A DNA stretch of 64,000 bases, taken from contig WPIO01000054.1 of assembly GCA_009760855.2 (NCBI GenBank), positions 1,695,001-1,759,000 on the forward strand, in the 5' to 3' direction. Under the pieces are notes generated by a model. It saw only the letters and a program-made list of their open reading frames with translations, was not told the origin of the DNA and did not search any database. This stretch comes from Cristatella mucedo (Eukaryota > Bryozoa > Phylactolaemata > Cristatellidae). The translations under genes were made by a program, and so were the position numbers. Every line of letters begins with the position of its first letter. Position 1 is the first letter of the stretch. Shown here in pieces: positions 1-12,814 of the stretch.

Positions 1-639
1 CTCTCTCTCCCTCTCTCAATCGATGTTTGTCTCCCCCTGTCTCCGTCTCAATCTCTGTATTATCGCTGCAGCTAATGAATTGAAGTCCTTCGCCACACAA
101 TCGCAGTGCATGTAGCACCGCTAGCAGGTCGCAGAAACCTCAGAGAAGCGCTTAAGTACGGCGACAATAGTGGAGAGCCACCGAAAGGTCAAAACCCGAA
201 ACTTACGGGTAAGTCCGAGTCTTCAACGCGAAGCCGCATATCTAATTGCTCCAGAGGCGTACAGGTGGACGGCGCCAGAAGCAGGGCTGGAAAAATTAGC
301 CGGATCTCTACGGATCGTTTTTCATGCATTCTGAACCGTAAACTGTGGCGTATGTAAGAAGTATATCACAATGTCTTTTGCTTAGTGCCTTACAGGGGAC
401 ACAGTCTATATTCGGGTACTTGAAAATTCGAGCTTTTTTCGCCCACTTAAAAAGAGTGGCGATAACGAAGAGTTCATGAAAAGCAAGGTAGGTATCCTGG
501 CTTAAACTATATTGCGAAACCATACAACTATCATGCTGAGACAAGCGTGCGAAAACGCGCCAAAGACTCACGACTACTGGTTAGTAGGACCCGGTTCGCA
601 GCGATCAATCATGCAGAGGTAGCCAAAGCTCACAGTAAT

Positions 640-1265
640 GACAACAATGATAGTAATAATAATAATAATGCACTTGATAAAGCGCCCTCAGAGAACTCAA
701 TCTCTGTCTAGTAAAAGCCGAGAGATCCATTTGGGGGTCATACAAAACATGTCCCATTTTCTCAAAGTCGTGACATGTAAAGCTTCATAAAGCATCATTA
801 CACTAAAAGACAATTCACTCGGGCGGACCACAGGCTGCGTTGAACCAAGAGGTTTCCTGCTCCTGTTTGAATCTCGTCAAAAAAATCAGATGACGTGACG
901 TCAGACGGTAATGATTCCCAAGCCTTGGAGGCAGATTAACTGAAGGCACTGCCTCCAAGGGACTTGAAGGTCGTTAAAGACATTTAAAGAATTTAAGGGC
1001 ATGAGTAATGGCCCACAGCGAGAAGAGTAGGTGAAGAGATGCGAGCTGTGAAACGAGTTCAGGTAGGTAGGTCGGAGCAAGCGAATGAAGGAAACTAAAC
1101 GTGAGTGACACAATCTTGAAGTCGGTAGGCTGCTTGGTAGAAAGCCAGTGCATATTGGCGAGCAGCGGCGTGATGTGACAGTTGCCCTCAGTTACGAAAA
1201 ATAAGCCTGGCTGCAAAGGGTAGCACCAAGTGTGAGAGCGTTATTGAGAGCGCATGAAGACTATG
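640..1265 (-). mobile_element. L2-type LINE, 3' part (degenerate)
   Basis: On the minus strand this reads as the end of a non-LTR retrotransposon. The 3' tail (640-720) has TAA/TTA microsatellite next to the GCACTTGATAAAGCGCC stem-loop seen at every L2 copy in the window. The C-terminal reverse-transcriptase region lies at 900-1216 (LHSLAPTYLPEL-like). It matches the better copy at 49386-52346 in order and wording but has several frame breaks, so it is an old, inactive copy. Confidence 0.75.
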
Positions 1266-1355
1266 GGCAGCCATGATGGCACACTAGGTACGGCTGTCGC
1301 CAAACAAAAGAGGCTCTTGAATCAGTTAGTATTTTGTCTATGCAGGTAGTGAGTG

Positions 1356-1565
1356 ATAATAATAATAATAATGCACTTGATAAAGCGCATTTTGCGGAAG
1401 AGATCGCCCGGATTATGAGCACCAGTGGCCGCTGGAGGTGGATGCTGGTCGAGCTGATAAGGAGCTGTAGACTTTCCAGTTTCTGAGCCACACTTGCTTT
1501 GCTCATAATCTCTAAGTTTTTTGTCATCAATTTCAGAGTCTGACGCCATTCAAGTGCCAATGTCA
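1356..1565 (-). mobile_element. Second L2-type LINE 3' tail
   Basis: A further TAATAATAATAATGCACTTGATAAAGCGC tail-type junction starts at about 1356 inside the previous LINE region, suggesting a nested short insertion. The inserted body (to about 1565) is not recognisable as LINE coding sequence, so the far boundary is uncertain. Confidence 0.45.
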
Positions 1566-1629
1566 GCAATGCATGATTTTAGGAATCTGAGACAGTTTGC
1601 GACACCGAAAGGGCAGGCAAGGACATAAA

Positions 1630-2420
1630 CACAAGTAGAGCTGTGTGTCATCAGCATAAAATTGAAACCCTATATTGTGCTATGCCACTAAATTGGCAAG
1701 AGACAAATTATAAACTGCGAAAGTAAATGAATCTAAAACGAATGGCAGGCTGTATCACGATACAATTCATCTGTATTTGTATTAGCACAGAGCTCTAAGA
1801 GAGCTGAATCTCTATCAAGGATCTTTACATATGCCATTGGGGTTGAGCTCGCAACTTCCCCAAAGGCTCACTGGATTATCTGTATCCATTGGCACCTGCT
1901 TTCGGAATTCTCTCACTGAGCTGAGACCTAATCCATTTCAGCACAGAGCCTGCTATGTTTACGCGAGACGATAGGGTGGGAATAATAATTTTGTGAGCTA
2001 TGGTCGCAAAATCCGCCCAGAAATCCAGCAGAACTAGAAGAAATACTGTACCCAATTGAGCTTGACTGAGAGGGTTTTTCACACTCGCAGAAGTGCGGAC
2101 TCTTGGGGAGGAATTTTCTCAAAAGTCTTTCTGGAACTTACTGGCTTTGCTTGAAGTGTGGATATACAAGTTTACTTGGTCTGCCACGGCGCCAGGGTCT
2201 TCGAGAGGAATGGTGGTAGGGAGACTGGGAGGCAGTTTGCTTAGTTCTCGTGGTCAGGTATATACTTCTTTACAAGTGGCTTGAAAACAGTCCCATTTTA
2301 AGAAGCTGGGATATAACCTGAGGTTAATGACCCATTTACTAGGCCACTAGTACTGGACAGCAGTAAGTCCCGGCATCCCAGAAGGAGAGTATCCGGTTCC
2401 TACTTTATAATTCTGACGCC
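1630..2420 (-). mobile_element. L2-type LINE reverse-transcriptase fragment with nested SINE remnant
   Basis: The minus strand shows diverged RT blocks in the same order as the copy at 49386-52346. The region equivalent to the FYADDTQLYL block is near 1640-1690, an eroded LLVLLDFWADFATIAHKI block near 1990-2080, and the 'KTLERVVADQL'-equivalent near 2150-2290. A worn SINE-1 copy (3' stem-loop then a tRNA B-box-like stretch) interrupts it at about 1765-1860. Multiple frameshifts and stops; inactive. Confidence 0.65.
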
Positions 2421-2449
2421 GCTAACACTCACTGGCACTGTCACAATCT

Positions 2450-3071
2450 GTCGATTTAGTATGCCAAAATTCGAGAAGCATCAACAGCAGGGAGGTGGGA
2501 GGCTAGCTGTCTTTCGGGTTTCTGATGAGCTCACTGCCCCGTGCCGTCTAAGTAGATGGCGCTTTTGGTGCCGAGTTTCCGAAACAAGCTTTTGGTGGCG
2601 AGACGCGACGCGTTTTGTCGACGCAATCCCGACACAATCACAGGATCAGCAAGTCTTGAAAGCACACCATAGCCGCTCAGGATTCTGCATTCAACCCTTG
2701 GCCTGAGGTGACTTGCTGAGCCACGCGATGCCACTGAACGCAGAGCTCCTAACCAGCTTCAGAACGAGCAGCAAACGGCATTCGCAATTTCAAATGGGAG
2801 TCCACGAGTTTGTCCGAAAGTATAAGTCGCCAAGGCCGCTCTGGCGTTATGCCATCGCGTTGTTAAGGCACTCGTGAGACATTGCCACTACGATATCACT
2901 GTCATATCGAAAAATGGGGCAGATTATTTACTAATTATGTATGAAGCTACAGCAAACAAACACTTGCTGCCGACATTGAAAACTGAATTGTGGAAAATCT
3001 TGAAAATGGCGACGTTCGACGCTTTCGATCGGCTGCACGCCATTGGATTATGTATTTAAACTCTGTGGAGG

Positions 3072-3072
<1 letters not shown>
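2450..3072. other. No gene seen
   Basis: Short open frames on both strands overlap each other without splice-site support or recognisable motifs. I see nothing assignable. Confidence 0.5.

Positions 3073-3126
<54 letters not shown>
3073..3126. repeat. (CT)n microsatellite
   Basis: Uninterrupted CT dinucleotides, about 27 copies. Confidence 0.98.
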
Positions 3127-3129
<3 letters not shown>

Positions 3130-3179
3130 ATGGAATGGATAAAATGAAGAGCCCAACCGGGACTTAGTCGCTAAGACTG

Positions 3180-4890
3180 CCCCGACTGGGCCTAACGACT
3201 CTTAGCAGCGATACGGCGGTCCGCAAGTTTCTGCGGCTGAGCCTTTATCAACGTATACGCTTACTTTCTTTACGATTTTTTATTTTTAAAATTGAATAGG
3301 CTGTACCGGTAGATTTTCGTGTTTGTTTATAGTTGTAACTACTTTTTTGAACTCAGATAAAATCGTATGATAAAAATAATGACAAGACTTTGGTATTCGG
3401 CCTTATGAGAACTACTAGTAGTCTGACTGCTTGGCATTAGAGCCGATGCAACTACCAATCAAGCAGGGCATCGGCTTCAACGCTCTCGCGCCAAACGGCC
3501 TCGCTTACGATTGGCTCGAACAGGAGCGCCGGTCTAATCTCCGTCGACTGAGAAAGTGCGTCGGCGGATACGCTCATCTGCGAACAGGCCGCCGCCGCGA
3601 GCTACGATCGCCTTCAACAGGCCGGACTAGCGAGTCCATTAAACTGAAACGCTCGTCACCGATCGAGGCGCGTTCGACTGTCCGTCTCGACGGACTCGCT
3701 CTGCCGACGTAAGCGGCGGCGGCGAACGCGTCTGCGCGATCGATGTCTGTTGCTTTCGCCCGCGCATGTCTGCTCTGCTCACGCCCTGCCATGTCACGCT
3801 CTGTCGCCGCTGCTGGCGGGCGACGCACGGCGGTTGGCTCGGCTTGCGGGCGACTCGCGGGTCTCGCGGGTCTCGCCGCTTCCGCCGCTCCGCGGCAGCG
3901 TCGGCCAGTCTGCTCAGACCAGAGGTCAGAGGCCGACGAACTCGAGTTCGTCGGCCTCTGCATTAGGATCGAAGCGAACGAGCGAACTCGATGGCCGCCG
4001 GTTCGAACTTCGGCTNCGCGATTTATTCGCGGCCGTCGCAGCCAGGACACTGGATTTCGAGGAGAGAGGCGAACCCGAACCGCGAGCCGCGGAGCGACGA
4101 GCCGCTCACGAGCAATCGTAGCGCATCGTTTTGTCCGTCGTCTTTTCTGGCTCGGCGACGGCGGCGGGCGGCTGCGCGCGACGAGCGACGAGCGCGCTGG
4201 CCACAGTCCGCTCTCGAACCAGGTCGCCGCCCGAGCGGGTGCGATACCTGGGGGGACCGGCGCCGCCTGCGGGGCGTAGCGTCGTCGTCGTCGTCGTCGC
4301 GACGGTGGTGCGCAGAGTCCTCTCGCGGTCGTTCCGACATCGAGGCTCAGCCTTAAAAAATTAGCAAACGACGACTGGCGCTTCGACCGATTGAGATCTT
4401 CGTCGGTCGGCTGCTATTGCGTCTGCGCCAGCCATCGCGCCGTCGCGCTATCGTCTTCCCGCGCGGCGCTGTTTTCTGCTTTGCACCCTTCTAAGCCCTA
4501 AGACCGCCAGATCGGCTGTGCATTGTTCGCCTCGCGGAAGTCCGATGGGCGGACATCCGGCACGCGCTCCGCTGAGAGCTCTATAGAGCACCCGGAGGTC
4601 CGCGATTAGTTAGCTCGCCTCGCTCTCGTCTGGCTCGGCAGAGCTCCGCACACTCGTGCAGAGAGCCGCGATTGCTGTCGCACCGCAAAACGTAGCCGGC
4701 GCACAGGTTTGCAGGAGGGGGGATTGTCGCAGCGACGAGAACCGAAGATTCCGCCGGAAGCACTGGCGGCCGTGGACGAGCGTCGTGGCGGCCGTGGACG
4801 AGGCCGTCGTGTTGCTCGCTCGCTCGCTCTAACGCAGGCGACGGCGCCCCGCCGTCTGCCGCCCCGCCCGCCTCTAATCTCAGCATGCTG
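3180..4890. other. GC/CpG-rich block without a supported gene
   Basis: Composition changes sharply at about 3420 from AT-rich to strongly CpG-rich. Several long open frames on both strands overlap one another and are low-complexity Arg/Ala/Ser; they reflect scarcity of stop codons in GC-rich DNA. Later exons of the upstream minus-strand gene could lie here but none could be linked by phase. One N is present at 4016. Confidence 0.5.
3927..3960. repeat. 34-bp perfect palindrome
   Basis: The sequence is its own reverse complement around a central CTCGAG at 3941-3946. Both arms continue for 14 bases on each side without mismatch. No flanking element is recognised. Confidence 0.9.
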
Positions 4891-5128
4891 GTGACGACGC
4901 CGAGGCTACCAGCGGAGCCCGCGGCGCCAGCTTATCGTCGGGCGTCTCATTCGTCTCCTATCTGCTCCCGCCGAACGAATTTGACTATCTCGACGGAAGC
5001 GTCAACGGAAGCTCATTCGAGGCGTAACGCTTTAGGCGCGAGCTGGACGGCGGCACGCCGGCCAGCGAGGATGCCGCCTCTCTGTGCCTCGGTGTGAACT
5101 CGTGGCTCTCCTATGCGTGTTTCTCTCT

Positions 5129-5195
5129 CTCATCTCTCTCTCGTCGGGGGGGCCCTCCACTGGGGGGTGGTTGATCTCGCTCTCCCCTCTCTCTC

Positions 5196-5229
<34 letters not shown>

Positions 5230-5273
5230 CCTCTCTCTCTCCCTCTCTCCCTCTCTCTCTCTCTCTCTCTTTC
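5129..5273. repeat. Impure (CT)n tract
   Basis: CT-rich tract with CCCTCTC interruptions. It creates long Ser-Leu open frames on plus and Arg-Glu frames on minus that are not genes. Confidence 0.95.
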
Positions 5274-5474
5274 GGTCTCCGAGCGAGGGCAATCTTTCGC
5301 GTCGAACGCGTCGAGAAGCGCTTCAGCAGTCTGCCAGTATCCGGCTAAACTTTCGGCTCCTACTCGGGTCTCGAGGCAGCCCCAAAATGCAGCCAGCTAC
5401 CTCTTCCGCCAACTTTACCGACGTCGCTGCCGCAAGCTCGACGCAGCCGCCACCGCCAGCGGTCGGCGCGCCAC

Positions 5475-5585
5475 CTGGCGGATTTCCCCAGAGTCCGAGC
5501 ACATTGGGCAATCGTCGTTGGGATGCAGAGCGCTTGTCCAACGGCTGGCCGACGCGCCACGTTTAGCAGCGTTCAAAATTTCGAT
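5475..5585 (-). CDS. Possible further exon of the LPMO-like gene (weak)
   Basis: On the minus strand a CCAG acceptor is followed by 37 open codons (residues include NDDCPMCSDSGEIRQ) and a CAG|GTGGCG donor. It starts and ends in phase 0, compatible with the phase-0 end of the last resolved upstream exon at 7881. The peptide is not recognised, and in GC-rich DNA such an arrangement can occur by chance. Confidence 0.2.
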
Positions 5586-5697
5586 CTGGACACAGTAGGA
5601 GTTTGACGCGTGCTAAGCACTAAGAACGGCTCGCCGGTGGAAGCGCCGGCCGCAGCGCACGCCGGTGCCTCAGCGGGAGCCTCTGTCTCTCGATTCG

Positions 5698-5790
5698 GCT
5701 TTTGCCGCGGCCTCGACTTCGTGGCTCGAGCTCGTCGGCCGCAGCCACGACTTCGTGGCTCGAGCTCGTCGGCCGCAGCGCGCAGACGGC
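5698..5790. repeat. Direct duplication, about 31-bp unit
   Basis: The segment beginning GACTTCGTGGCTCGAGCTCG and ending in GTCGGCCGCAGC occurs twice in tandem, almost without change. Confidence 0.85.
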
Positions 5791-5929
5791 GAGCATCCAT
5801 GATGGACGTAAAACCGGACGATGAACGTGCGAGGCTGAAGGTCTCTCTCTCTCTCTCTCTCTCTCTGAGTTCACGGCTTTCGGTTCTCTCGGTAAGCGGC
5901 CCGTCAAATCTCGGTCGCGTGAACTTGGT

Positions 5930-6122
5930 CAAATGGCAGCTGCGTAACCTTGGGCCAAGGGTAGCTGCATGACCATAACAAAGGGCGGTTGTGTGACCTT
6001 TGGGCAAAGGGCGGCTGTGTGACCTTGGGAAATGGCAGCTGTGTGACCTTTGGCCAAGGGGCGGGTGCCTGACTTTCGGCAAAGTGCGACTGCGTGACCT
6101 TCGACAAAGGGTAGCTGCAAGC
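5930..6122. repeat. Minisatellite, about 28-31-bp unit
   Basis: About six diverged tandem copies of a unit containing GGCAGCTGTGTGACCTTTGG followed by CAAAGGG. Unit lengths vary slightly. Its reverse strand gives a repetitive open frame that is not taken as a gene. Confidence 0.85.
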
Positions 6123-6888
6123 GCGTCGGCGGCCAAGCTGGCTAGGGATTCCACCTAGCGAGGCGCGCGGGAAGCCTGCCGGATTTGCGCTGCCGTTCCG
6201 TTGTTCGGTTCACGACGTCGTCGAAGTCTCGCGAGAGCTCGTAGCGGCTGCAAGCGCCTCCATTGGACGCGCCCTGTGCATGCCAGCCGCTGCCTGCGCG
6301 AGGGCGAGCCTTGCGACCGACGAGTGCCGAACGCGAAACGTAACTTCCGCTCGGCGGGGGGGGCCTACGTCACTCGCTCGCGCCAGCGCTCTCAGCGAGG
6401 CGCGGCGGCGGATGATTGGCTCGAATGCGACGGTCACAATGACGCGGGCGGTCAACGCGCGCCGACACACCGCGAGCGGTGTCGACCGGCGCTGGCGTGG
6501 CGTCTAGCCCGAGCCATTGCCGAGCCACACACAGAGAGACGGAAGTCCGCTACTGAGTCACACGGACGGAACGCCTCCGTCTAGCCGCACAAATAGGAGA
6601 CGAGTCGGAATGGGAGCGCGGATATCGGCCGGCGGATACGGCCGACACGACGAAATTAGGGCGATTATGCGGCGAGCGACTGGCCGGCGGCCGAGGACGC
6701 GGCGGGCGACGCGGGACGACGCCGAGTGACGTCGCTGGCCGCAAAATGGCGGACTCAGGGGAATCGAGTGGGTCTGAGTGAGATAGGCGACTCGAGGCAG
6801 CCATTGACGGGGCGCGGTTAGTGCGTTGAAAAATGAGCAAACAACAATGTTGAATAGTTAATTCAATGATAATTCAATTTCGTTTGTG

Positions 6889-7035
6889 TAGCGGCAGAAG
6901 AGACTGAACGGCTATCATCGCCACTTGCAGTGATCCAAAGAGGATCGCCCACTGCATGACTCGAACCCATTACCCGGGTGGTGCAGAGCGAACACCTTGA
7001 CCCTGGGCTAAAAACCGGGAGCTCGCGAAAGTCAG
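6889..7035 (-). mobile_element. tRNA-derived SINE, family 2
   Basis: On the minus strand there is a pol III B-box-like GGGTTCGAGTC, preceded by a tRNA-like head and followed by a GGGCGATCCT...GGCGATGATAGCCGT body. It matches the copy at 37050-37195 and partial copies at 46238 and 41738. The head is too degenerate to be a working tRNA. Confidence 0.7.
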
Positions 7036-7880
7036 TGCGAGAGTGAGTCAGTCAGAGCCCAGCCCCCTCGCGTTCCACCGGGAAAAGAACGCTTTCACTG
7101 AGTGCAGGTCGTGCCCATAGCGGGCGCACGAGGCATGCGACCGCCTTTCACCCTTCCCCTTTCACCTTACGCCCTTGAACTTTCGATGAAAGCGAACGAG
7201 GCGGCCGGCTCGTCTCACTGCGCTAGATCAGGGGAGATCGCGAGAAGTCCCGGCGCGAAGGTCAGCAGCGACGGTGACGCTGCTGACAAGAGCACAATTC
7301 AATCAGTTTGCGTGAGAGAATCTGCGGGAACGTGTCGCGACATTGGCTATGTCTGCAATATACCGCGGATATACCGCACTATACCGCGGAGGCCACCGCG
7401 TACGTGCCGCAGCGCATGCTGCTCCCCCGCGAAACGATCTCATGTCGAAGCGGCGTGACCCTGTATTGACAGATTGACCGCTAGCAAGCAGCCGCGCCAG
7501 TGGCGGCAGCGGCAGCATGGCGGCGGTGACGGTCCAAGCTTCTAGCCACCGTTGAGCGCGCGGCGTCATTTCGATTTGAATATCAAGCGCGTTCGCCACA
7601 GCAAGTGGCGACCGAAAGCGAACCACGGCGGAGCAGCGGCGGGCGCGCGAAAGGGGCGGCAGCCGCAGCTTGCGATCGCCCTCAACACGGCGAGCGCCAC
7701 AGCGGCGAACGAGAGGCCGTCGGTCGTCTGCTCCGGGGCAAATGGCGGCGGCTCCGAGGCAAATGGCGGCGGCTGCGCGGGCGGCAGAGCGCTGAGCTCA
7801 GATTAGCCGCGACCGAAGCGGCGCGTTTGTTCGCAGCGGCGAGCGATGCCCTAGAAGCGGCCCACGGCGGGCCCGCCTAC

Positions 7881-8054
7881 CAAGCCGCTGAACGGCACGG
7901 ATCCTCTGTACGACGTCGCCGAGGTGTTGACGACGAAGTCAACCGTGGCGACATTGATGGACCCGGGAATGACGCCCTGAAAGTAGAATTCGAACGGCGC
8001 TCGAGCCGGAAGTCGTCTGCCGGAAGAAAGAACGGCGAGAAAGAACGCGGAAGA

Positions 8055-8099
<45 letters not shown>

Positions 8100-8129
8100 A
8101 GCGGGAGACGAAATGGTAAAAGGATAAGT

Positions 8130-8218
<89 letters not shown>

Positions 8219-8219
8219 C

Positions 8220-8314
<95 letters not shown>

Positions 8315-10258
8315 CCTGCTAAAAATTGCTCTCTCGTGCGCGGCAATGCCACAGTCGCCAAGGTCACAGTCACAAGGCCGCGCGAGTTCAAGCCCGCACC
8401 CGAGCGATTCTTAGCTGCCCGACCGCTGCCTGGAGAGGGGGAGTAGGAGAAGGAGTCACTGGGGTCACTGGGGTAGCTGGGGGCGAAGGAGGGGTCACTC
8501 GTCTGCAAGCGTTCTCTCTCCCGAGGATTGCGAGCGAACGCGCTCGCTCGATCGCGTTCTAGCGACGTCACTGCAATGGCGGCGCTTAGTCAAGGCCGCC
8601 CGTCGCCGCCATTTGCCGCCCGAAGGCGGGCCTGATTGGTCGCCGCAGCCGACGCGCTTTCCGGCCGAAGCGCCGCCGCTGCATCCGCTCACCGCCACGA
8701 TGATGGCGTCGTCGCGCGGCGCCGTCTCGACGAGCTCGTAGCTCACTCGGCTGCCGAGCACCTCGACGCTGGTCACGTTCTCGCCGTCTCGGACGCCATC
8801 GAGAACGATTCTACAACCCGATCGAGCGAGAGTGCCGGCGAGAGCGGCGGCGGCTTCCGGCTGCACCGCAGCGAGCTGAACTAGGACAACTAGGCCAAAC
8901 GCGGTCAGAGCCGAGCGCGAGAAGTCAGGGCCGCCGCGACCCGCTGCGACGCTGACTGACCGGGCCAAGGAAACGGACTCGCGCCAGTGCGGACAGCGGG
9001 AGACAAATCCTGGCTAGCTCCCAGCTCCTCGAGGCTGGTGTAAAGATCAGCCTAGCGGAGGCGCGTCGCTCTCGAAGCGTCGCTCTGCCACGACAGTTGT
9101 GTTCGCCGCTGCTGATTTTGCGACTACGCCACTTCGAGCTTAACCGCGCTGCGCTGGGCACCAAAGGTCGCCGCCGGGTTACAAAGGTTGCCGCCGGGTC
9201 GCCGCAAAGGTCACCGCCGGGTCGCCGCAAAGGTCGCCGCCGAGGATCAGCGAGGAGCGTGGGTGAGCGCAGACCGCGCGCGCGCTCTGTGCAGAAACCT
9301 CTGCGCCGCCGGCAAACCGCTCTGCTGCAAACAACGACGGCGGCGATGGAGCGGCGGCGGCGGCGGACTCTTACGCGAAGCTGTGCAATCCACCGTCGGA
9401 CACGAGGGAGCCCGTCGCCGTGACGGTGACGTTCGGTCCGCCTGTGTTCGAACCGCCTTTGGGCGCGAGTGAAAAAATGGAGCTTCTGCCTGCAACAAAA
9501 ACAGCGAGTTCATTGGGAAGAATTCCACGTTGCCATTCTTCGCTCATTCTTTCCTTCATTATTTCGTTCATTCTTTCGCCGCCGCCGCCGCCGCTGCCGC
9601 CGCCGATACCGGCGTGGGTGAAGAAAACCAGCCGACCGAACGGAGCCGCCGCCGCGCCTGTCGGCAGCCTAGGTGGCGGCGCGCGCGCCAAAAGACGGAA
9701 GAATGATGAGATCGGGTGCAGTTGAAGCACTGGTCGACTGGACCTTTGAAAGCGGCCGTCACGTGGGCTGAGCTCTCAAGTGTCGAGCTAAGTGGGCCCA
9801 AAAATGTGTAGATGATAAAAATGCTTTTAATAATTTATGATCTATACATTAATAACGTATAGATAATAAAAATCTATCGTTTCTTTTGAAAATAATAAAT
9901 AACAATATAATTCATTTGTATGGCGCCCTAAGAGAACTTAATCTCAATTCAGGCGCTTCACATATGCCTCGGGGCTCGAGCCCGCGACCTCAGCCAGACC
10001 TTGGTCGGGGCAAACACCTTAACCGCTGGACCAAACCAGCTCAGACGCACTTGATCTGCCCGAGTTATGCGCTGAAACACGCCCAGGCTTGCCTTCGTGC
10101 GGTCTGCTTAGCGACTAACTTCACTGGAAAAGAGCGCGACGTCATCAACTGCTCCTAGACAAACCGCTTCATCCAGACTTGACGCCGCTCTCTCAATAGG
10201 CGAAGCACAAAGAGAGAAGGAGACAGAGAGAAAGGGAGAGAGAGGCATACAAGGAGTA

Positions 10259-10345
<87 letters not shown>

Positions 10346-10412
10346 GAGACAGAGAGAGACAGAGAGAGACAGAGAGAGACAGAGAGAGAGACAGAGAGAG
10401 ACAGAGAGAGAC

Positions 10413-10463
<51 letters not shown>

Positions 10464-10488
10464 CAGAGAGAGAGAGATATAGAGAGAG

Positions 10489-10553
<65 letters not shown>

Positions 10554-12777
10554 GACAGAGAGACAGAGAGAGACAGAGACAGAGACAGACAGACAGATAG
10601 ACAGACACATAGACAGACAGAGAAGAGACTGAGACAGAGCTTACTATCAGCAATCTGCAGCCTCGGCCACGCCCCTCGAGTCTCGCTCGGCCACGCCTCG
10701 TCGAGTTCCGCTCACTCAGCAGATTCGAAGCGATAGCTCGCCAGTCACTTCCTGCATCGCTTTCTCGCATCCGCTTCCGCTTAAATCTCGCCCTTTTTAT
10801 GCACCGACGGCCAGGCGTGCTCTTCAGAAACATCCGGGCGCCACGGTTTTGTCGAGACCACTCGTAGAGTGACTTAGCACTCACTGTCAAGTCCTGACTG
10901 AATGCTTGCAGTTGGCTTTGCGACGCGCGCGGTTAAGCTTCATGCCATTCGAGCGACGCCGCAGGCAGCAACAAAACATGTCACCAGATGGCGCTCTGGC
11001 CTCAGATCGCTCTCGGCTGCCGGATCCGCTGCGCAACCCAATCGCCGCGCATCGATTCCGGAGTTGCTGCATTACCAGCGCTTGCGGCCACTATGTCAGA
11101 GAGGGGCCTCTGCTCTGCTCTGCAGCGCAGCACTCGACCGCTCTGACCGCACCGATAATTCTCAGCGAGAGCGAGTCCTGCGCGAGCGCCTGCGCCGCCG
11201 CTTACATCGCGCCTCCGTCGGCGTGCACTCGGCCGGAATGGGCACCCGGCGACTGACGACGACGTCGTCGCCGCCGCCGACGGCGTCGGACGTCGCCGTC
11301 GAACGCAGCGCGAGCGTCACGTGGGCTCGGCCAGTCCAGAAGTAAGCAGCCGTCGGATATTTGCGATCGCTCGCCGACAGCCTCTGCGCTCCGGAGAGCA
11401 TCTGAAGCGCAGAAGAGAGAGAGAAAAAAGATGGCTGCGCGACCGCTTCCGCTGCCGCGCGCACCCCCGCCTCCGCGACAGCAGCGGCCACCGCGGCCAA
11501 GCCAGCCGCGAAATAGCGCCACTTGGCGGACACAAGTCGCCATTCGCGCGCGCGAGGAGCGCAAACGCGTAACGCCCCCTTCGTCGTATTCGTCGTCGTC
11601 GGGGGAAAATCCGACGACTTTGGGGACGGATTGCGACGCGAGCGCGGATGATGGAGTTGACCGATCGGCTGCCGACGTCTTCCGTCATCAATTCGCCACC
11701 ACGAACACCGACGCGAATCGCGAGAATCGCGCTAGAGACGGCTGCTACGTAGGCCGCAGAACGGGACTGGAGGGCGGGCGGGCGGCCGCCGGCCGGTGCG
11801 GCGCGTCCTTACGTTCCAGTCGCCGGCGAACCACAGGACGTCGCGAACCGGCTGCAAGAGGCCGTCGAAATTTTCGAGCACCGTAGAGCTGGCCACCTTG
11901 CTAGGTCCGTTGAGGGTGAAGCTCTTGACCTCCTGCGACTCTTGACCTTTGCCGACCTGGGCGGTTCGCACGCAAAGCGGCGCGCCGCCTCGAGCGGTTT
12001 CCAATGGCGGCGGTGCGAGAAAAGACGAGAACAGGAGTGGGGCAAGCGAGCGACGTGCTGCGATGCGAATTCAGGCCGCCGCCGCCGCCGCCGACCGCTC
12101 TTCGCTCACAATGAAAGCTCGACGGCCGTCTGCCGTGTACGCCACCTCGCCGTAGTGCCGAGATCCATCGCGAAGCGACACCTGTCGTCGAGGGAGTACA
12201 AAGCGATTTACCCCAAAGCGAAAACAATGTGGCGGAAGTGGAAACGTAAGCTCTACCGACGCAGTCTTGAGCGACCCAGAGGTCACCCGCCGCATGAGCC
12301 TAAACGCAAGCGCGACGCAGGCTAGAGCGTGTCTGCCACATTAAAAGTCCACGCGCTTTCAGCGCGCCAGGCGTCTCGTCGGTAGCGGGAGAGGACAAAC
12401 TAAGCCCTGCGTAGCCAGCGGGTGAGGGCACGTTAATACGCCCTGCGTAGCGGACGCGAGAGGAGCTGCGAATTATCGGCGTAATTACGCGCGAGCGCGT
12501 CGTTGGCTCGGCGGGCTTGCGTTAGGGAAACATTGCTAGCTCGAGCCGAGATATGCTCGACGCCCTCGCAAATTCCGTCCGCTCCGCTCTCACGATTTTG
12601 TCCGCTCTACCCTCTCAGACGACGAGGCCTCCGCTAAATCTGCGATTTCGAATTACGCGAGGGCGTCGAAACTAGGACCCGCGCGCTAGCAGTCGATCTT
12701 GGAGAGCCTGACAAAACTGCTGAGAATTAACATGGAGAGCCACCGATGGATAGAGCCATTGATCGCTCTCCACGCTA

Positions 12778-12814
<37 letters not shown>

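Noticed and set aside
3574..4356. Overlapping long open frames on both strands
   Set aside because: GC-rich stop-poor DNA with low-complexity Arg/Ala/Ser products, no motifs, plus an N at 4016.
7605..8414. 269-codon plus-strand open frame
   Set aside because: Most of it is Arg-Glu from GA repeats, and it overlaps antisense exons 14-15 of the LPMO-like gene.
8811..8968. Upstream extension of LPMO-like exon 14 (acceptor at 8875)
   Set aside because: The acceptor is good but gives a phase that cannot join exon 13; the TTGTAG acceptor at 8810 keeps frame.
10108..10890. 260-codon minus-strand Ser-Leu open frame
   Set aside because: Created by the GA/CAGA array at 10200-10625; no coding flank.
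11732..12325. Plus-strand open frames at 11.9-12.3 kb
   Set aside because: They are shadows of antisense exons 10 and 11 of the LPMO-like gene, which have splice sites and phase support.
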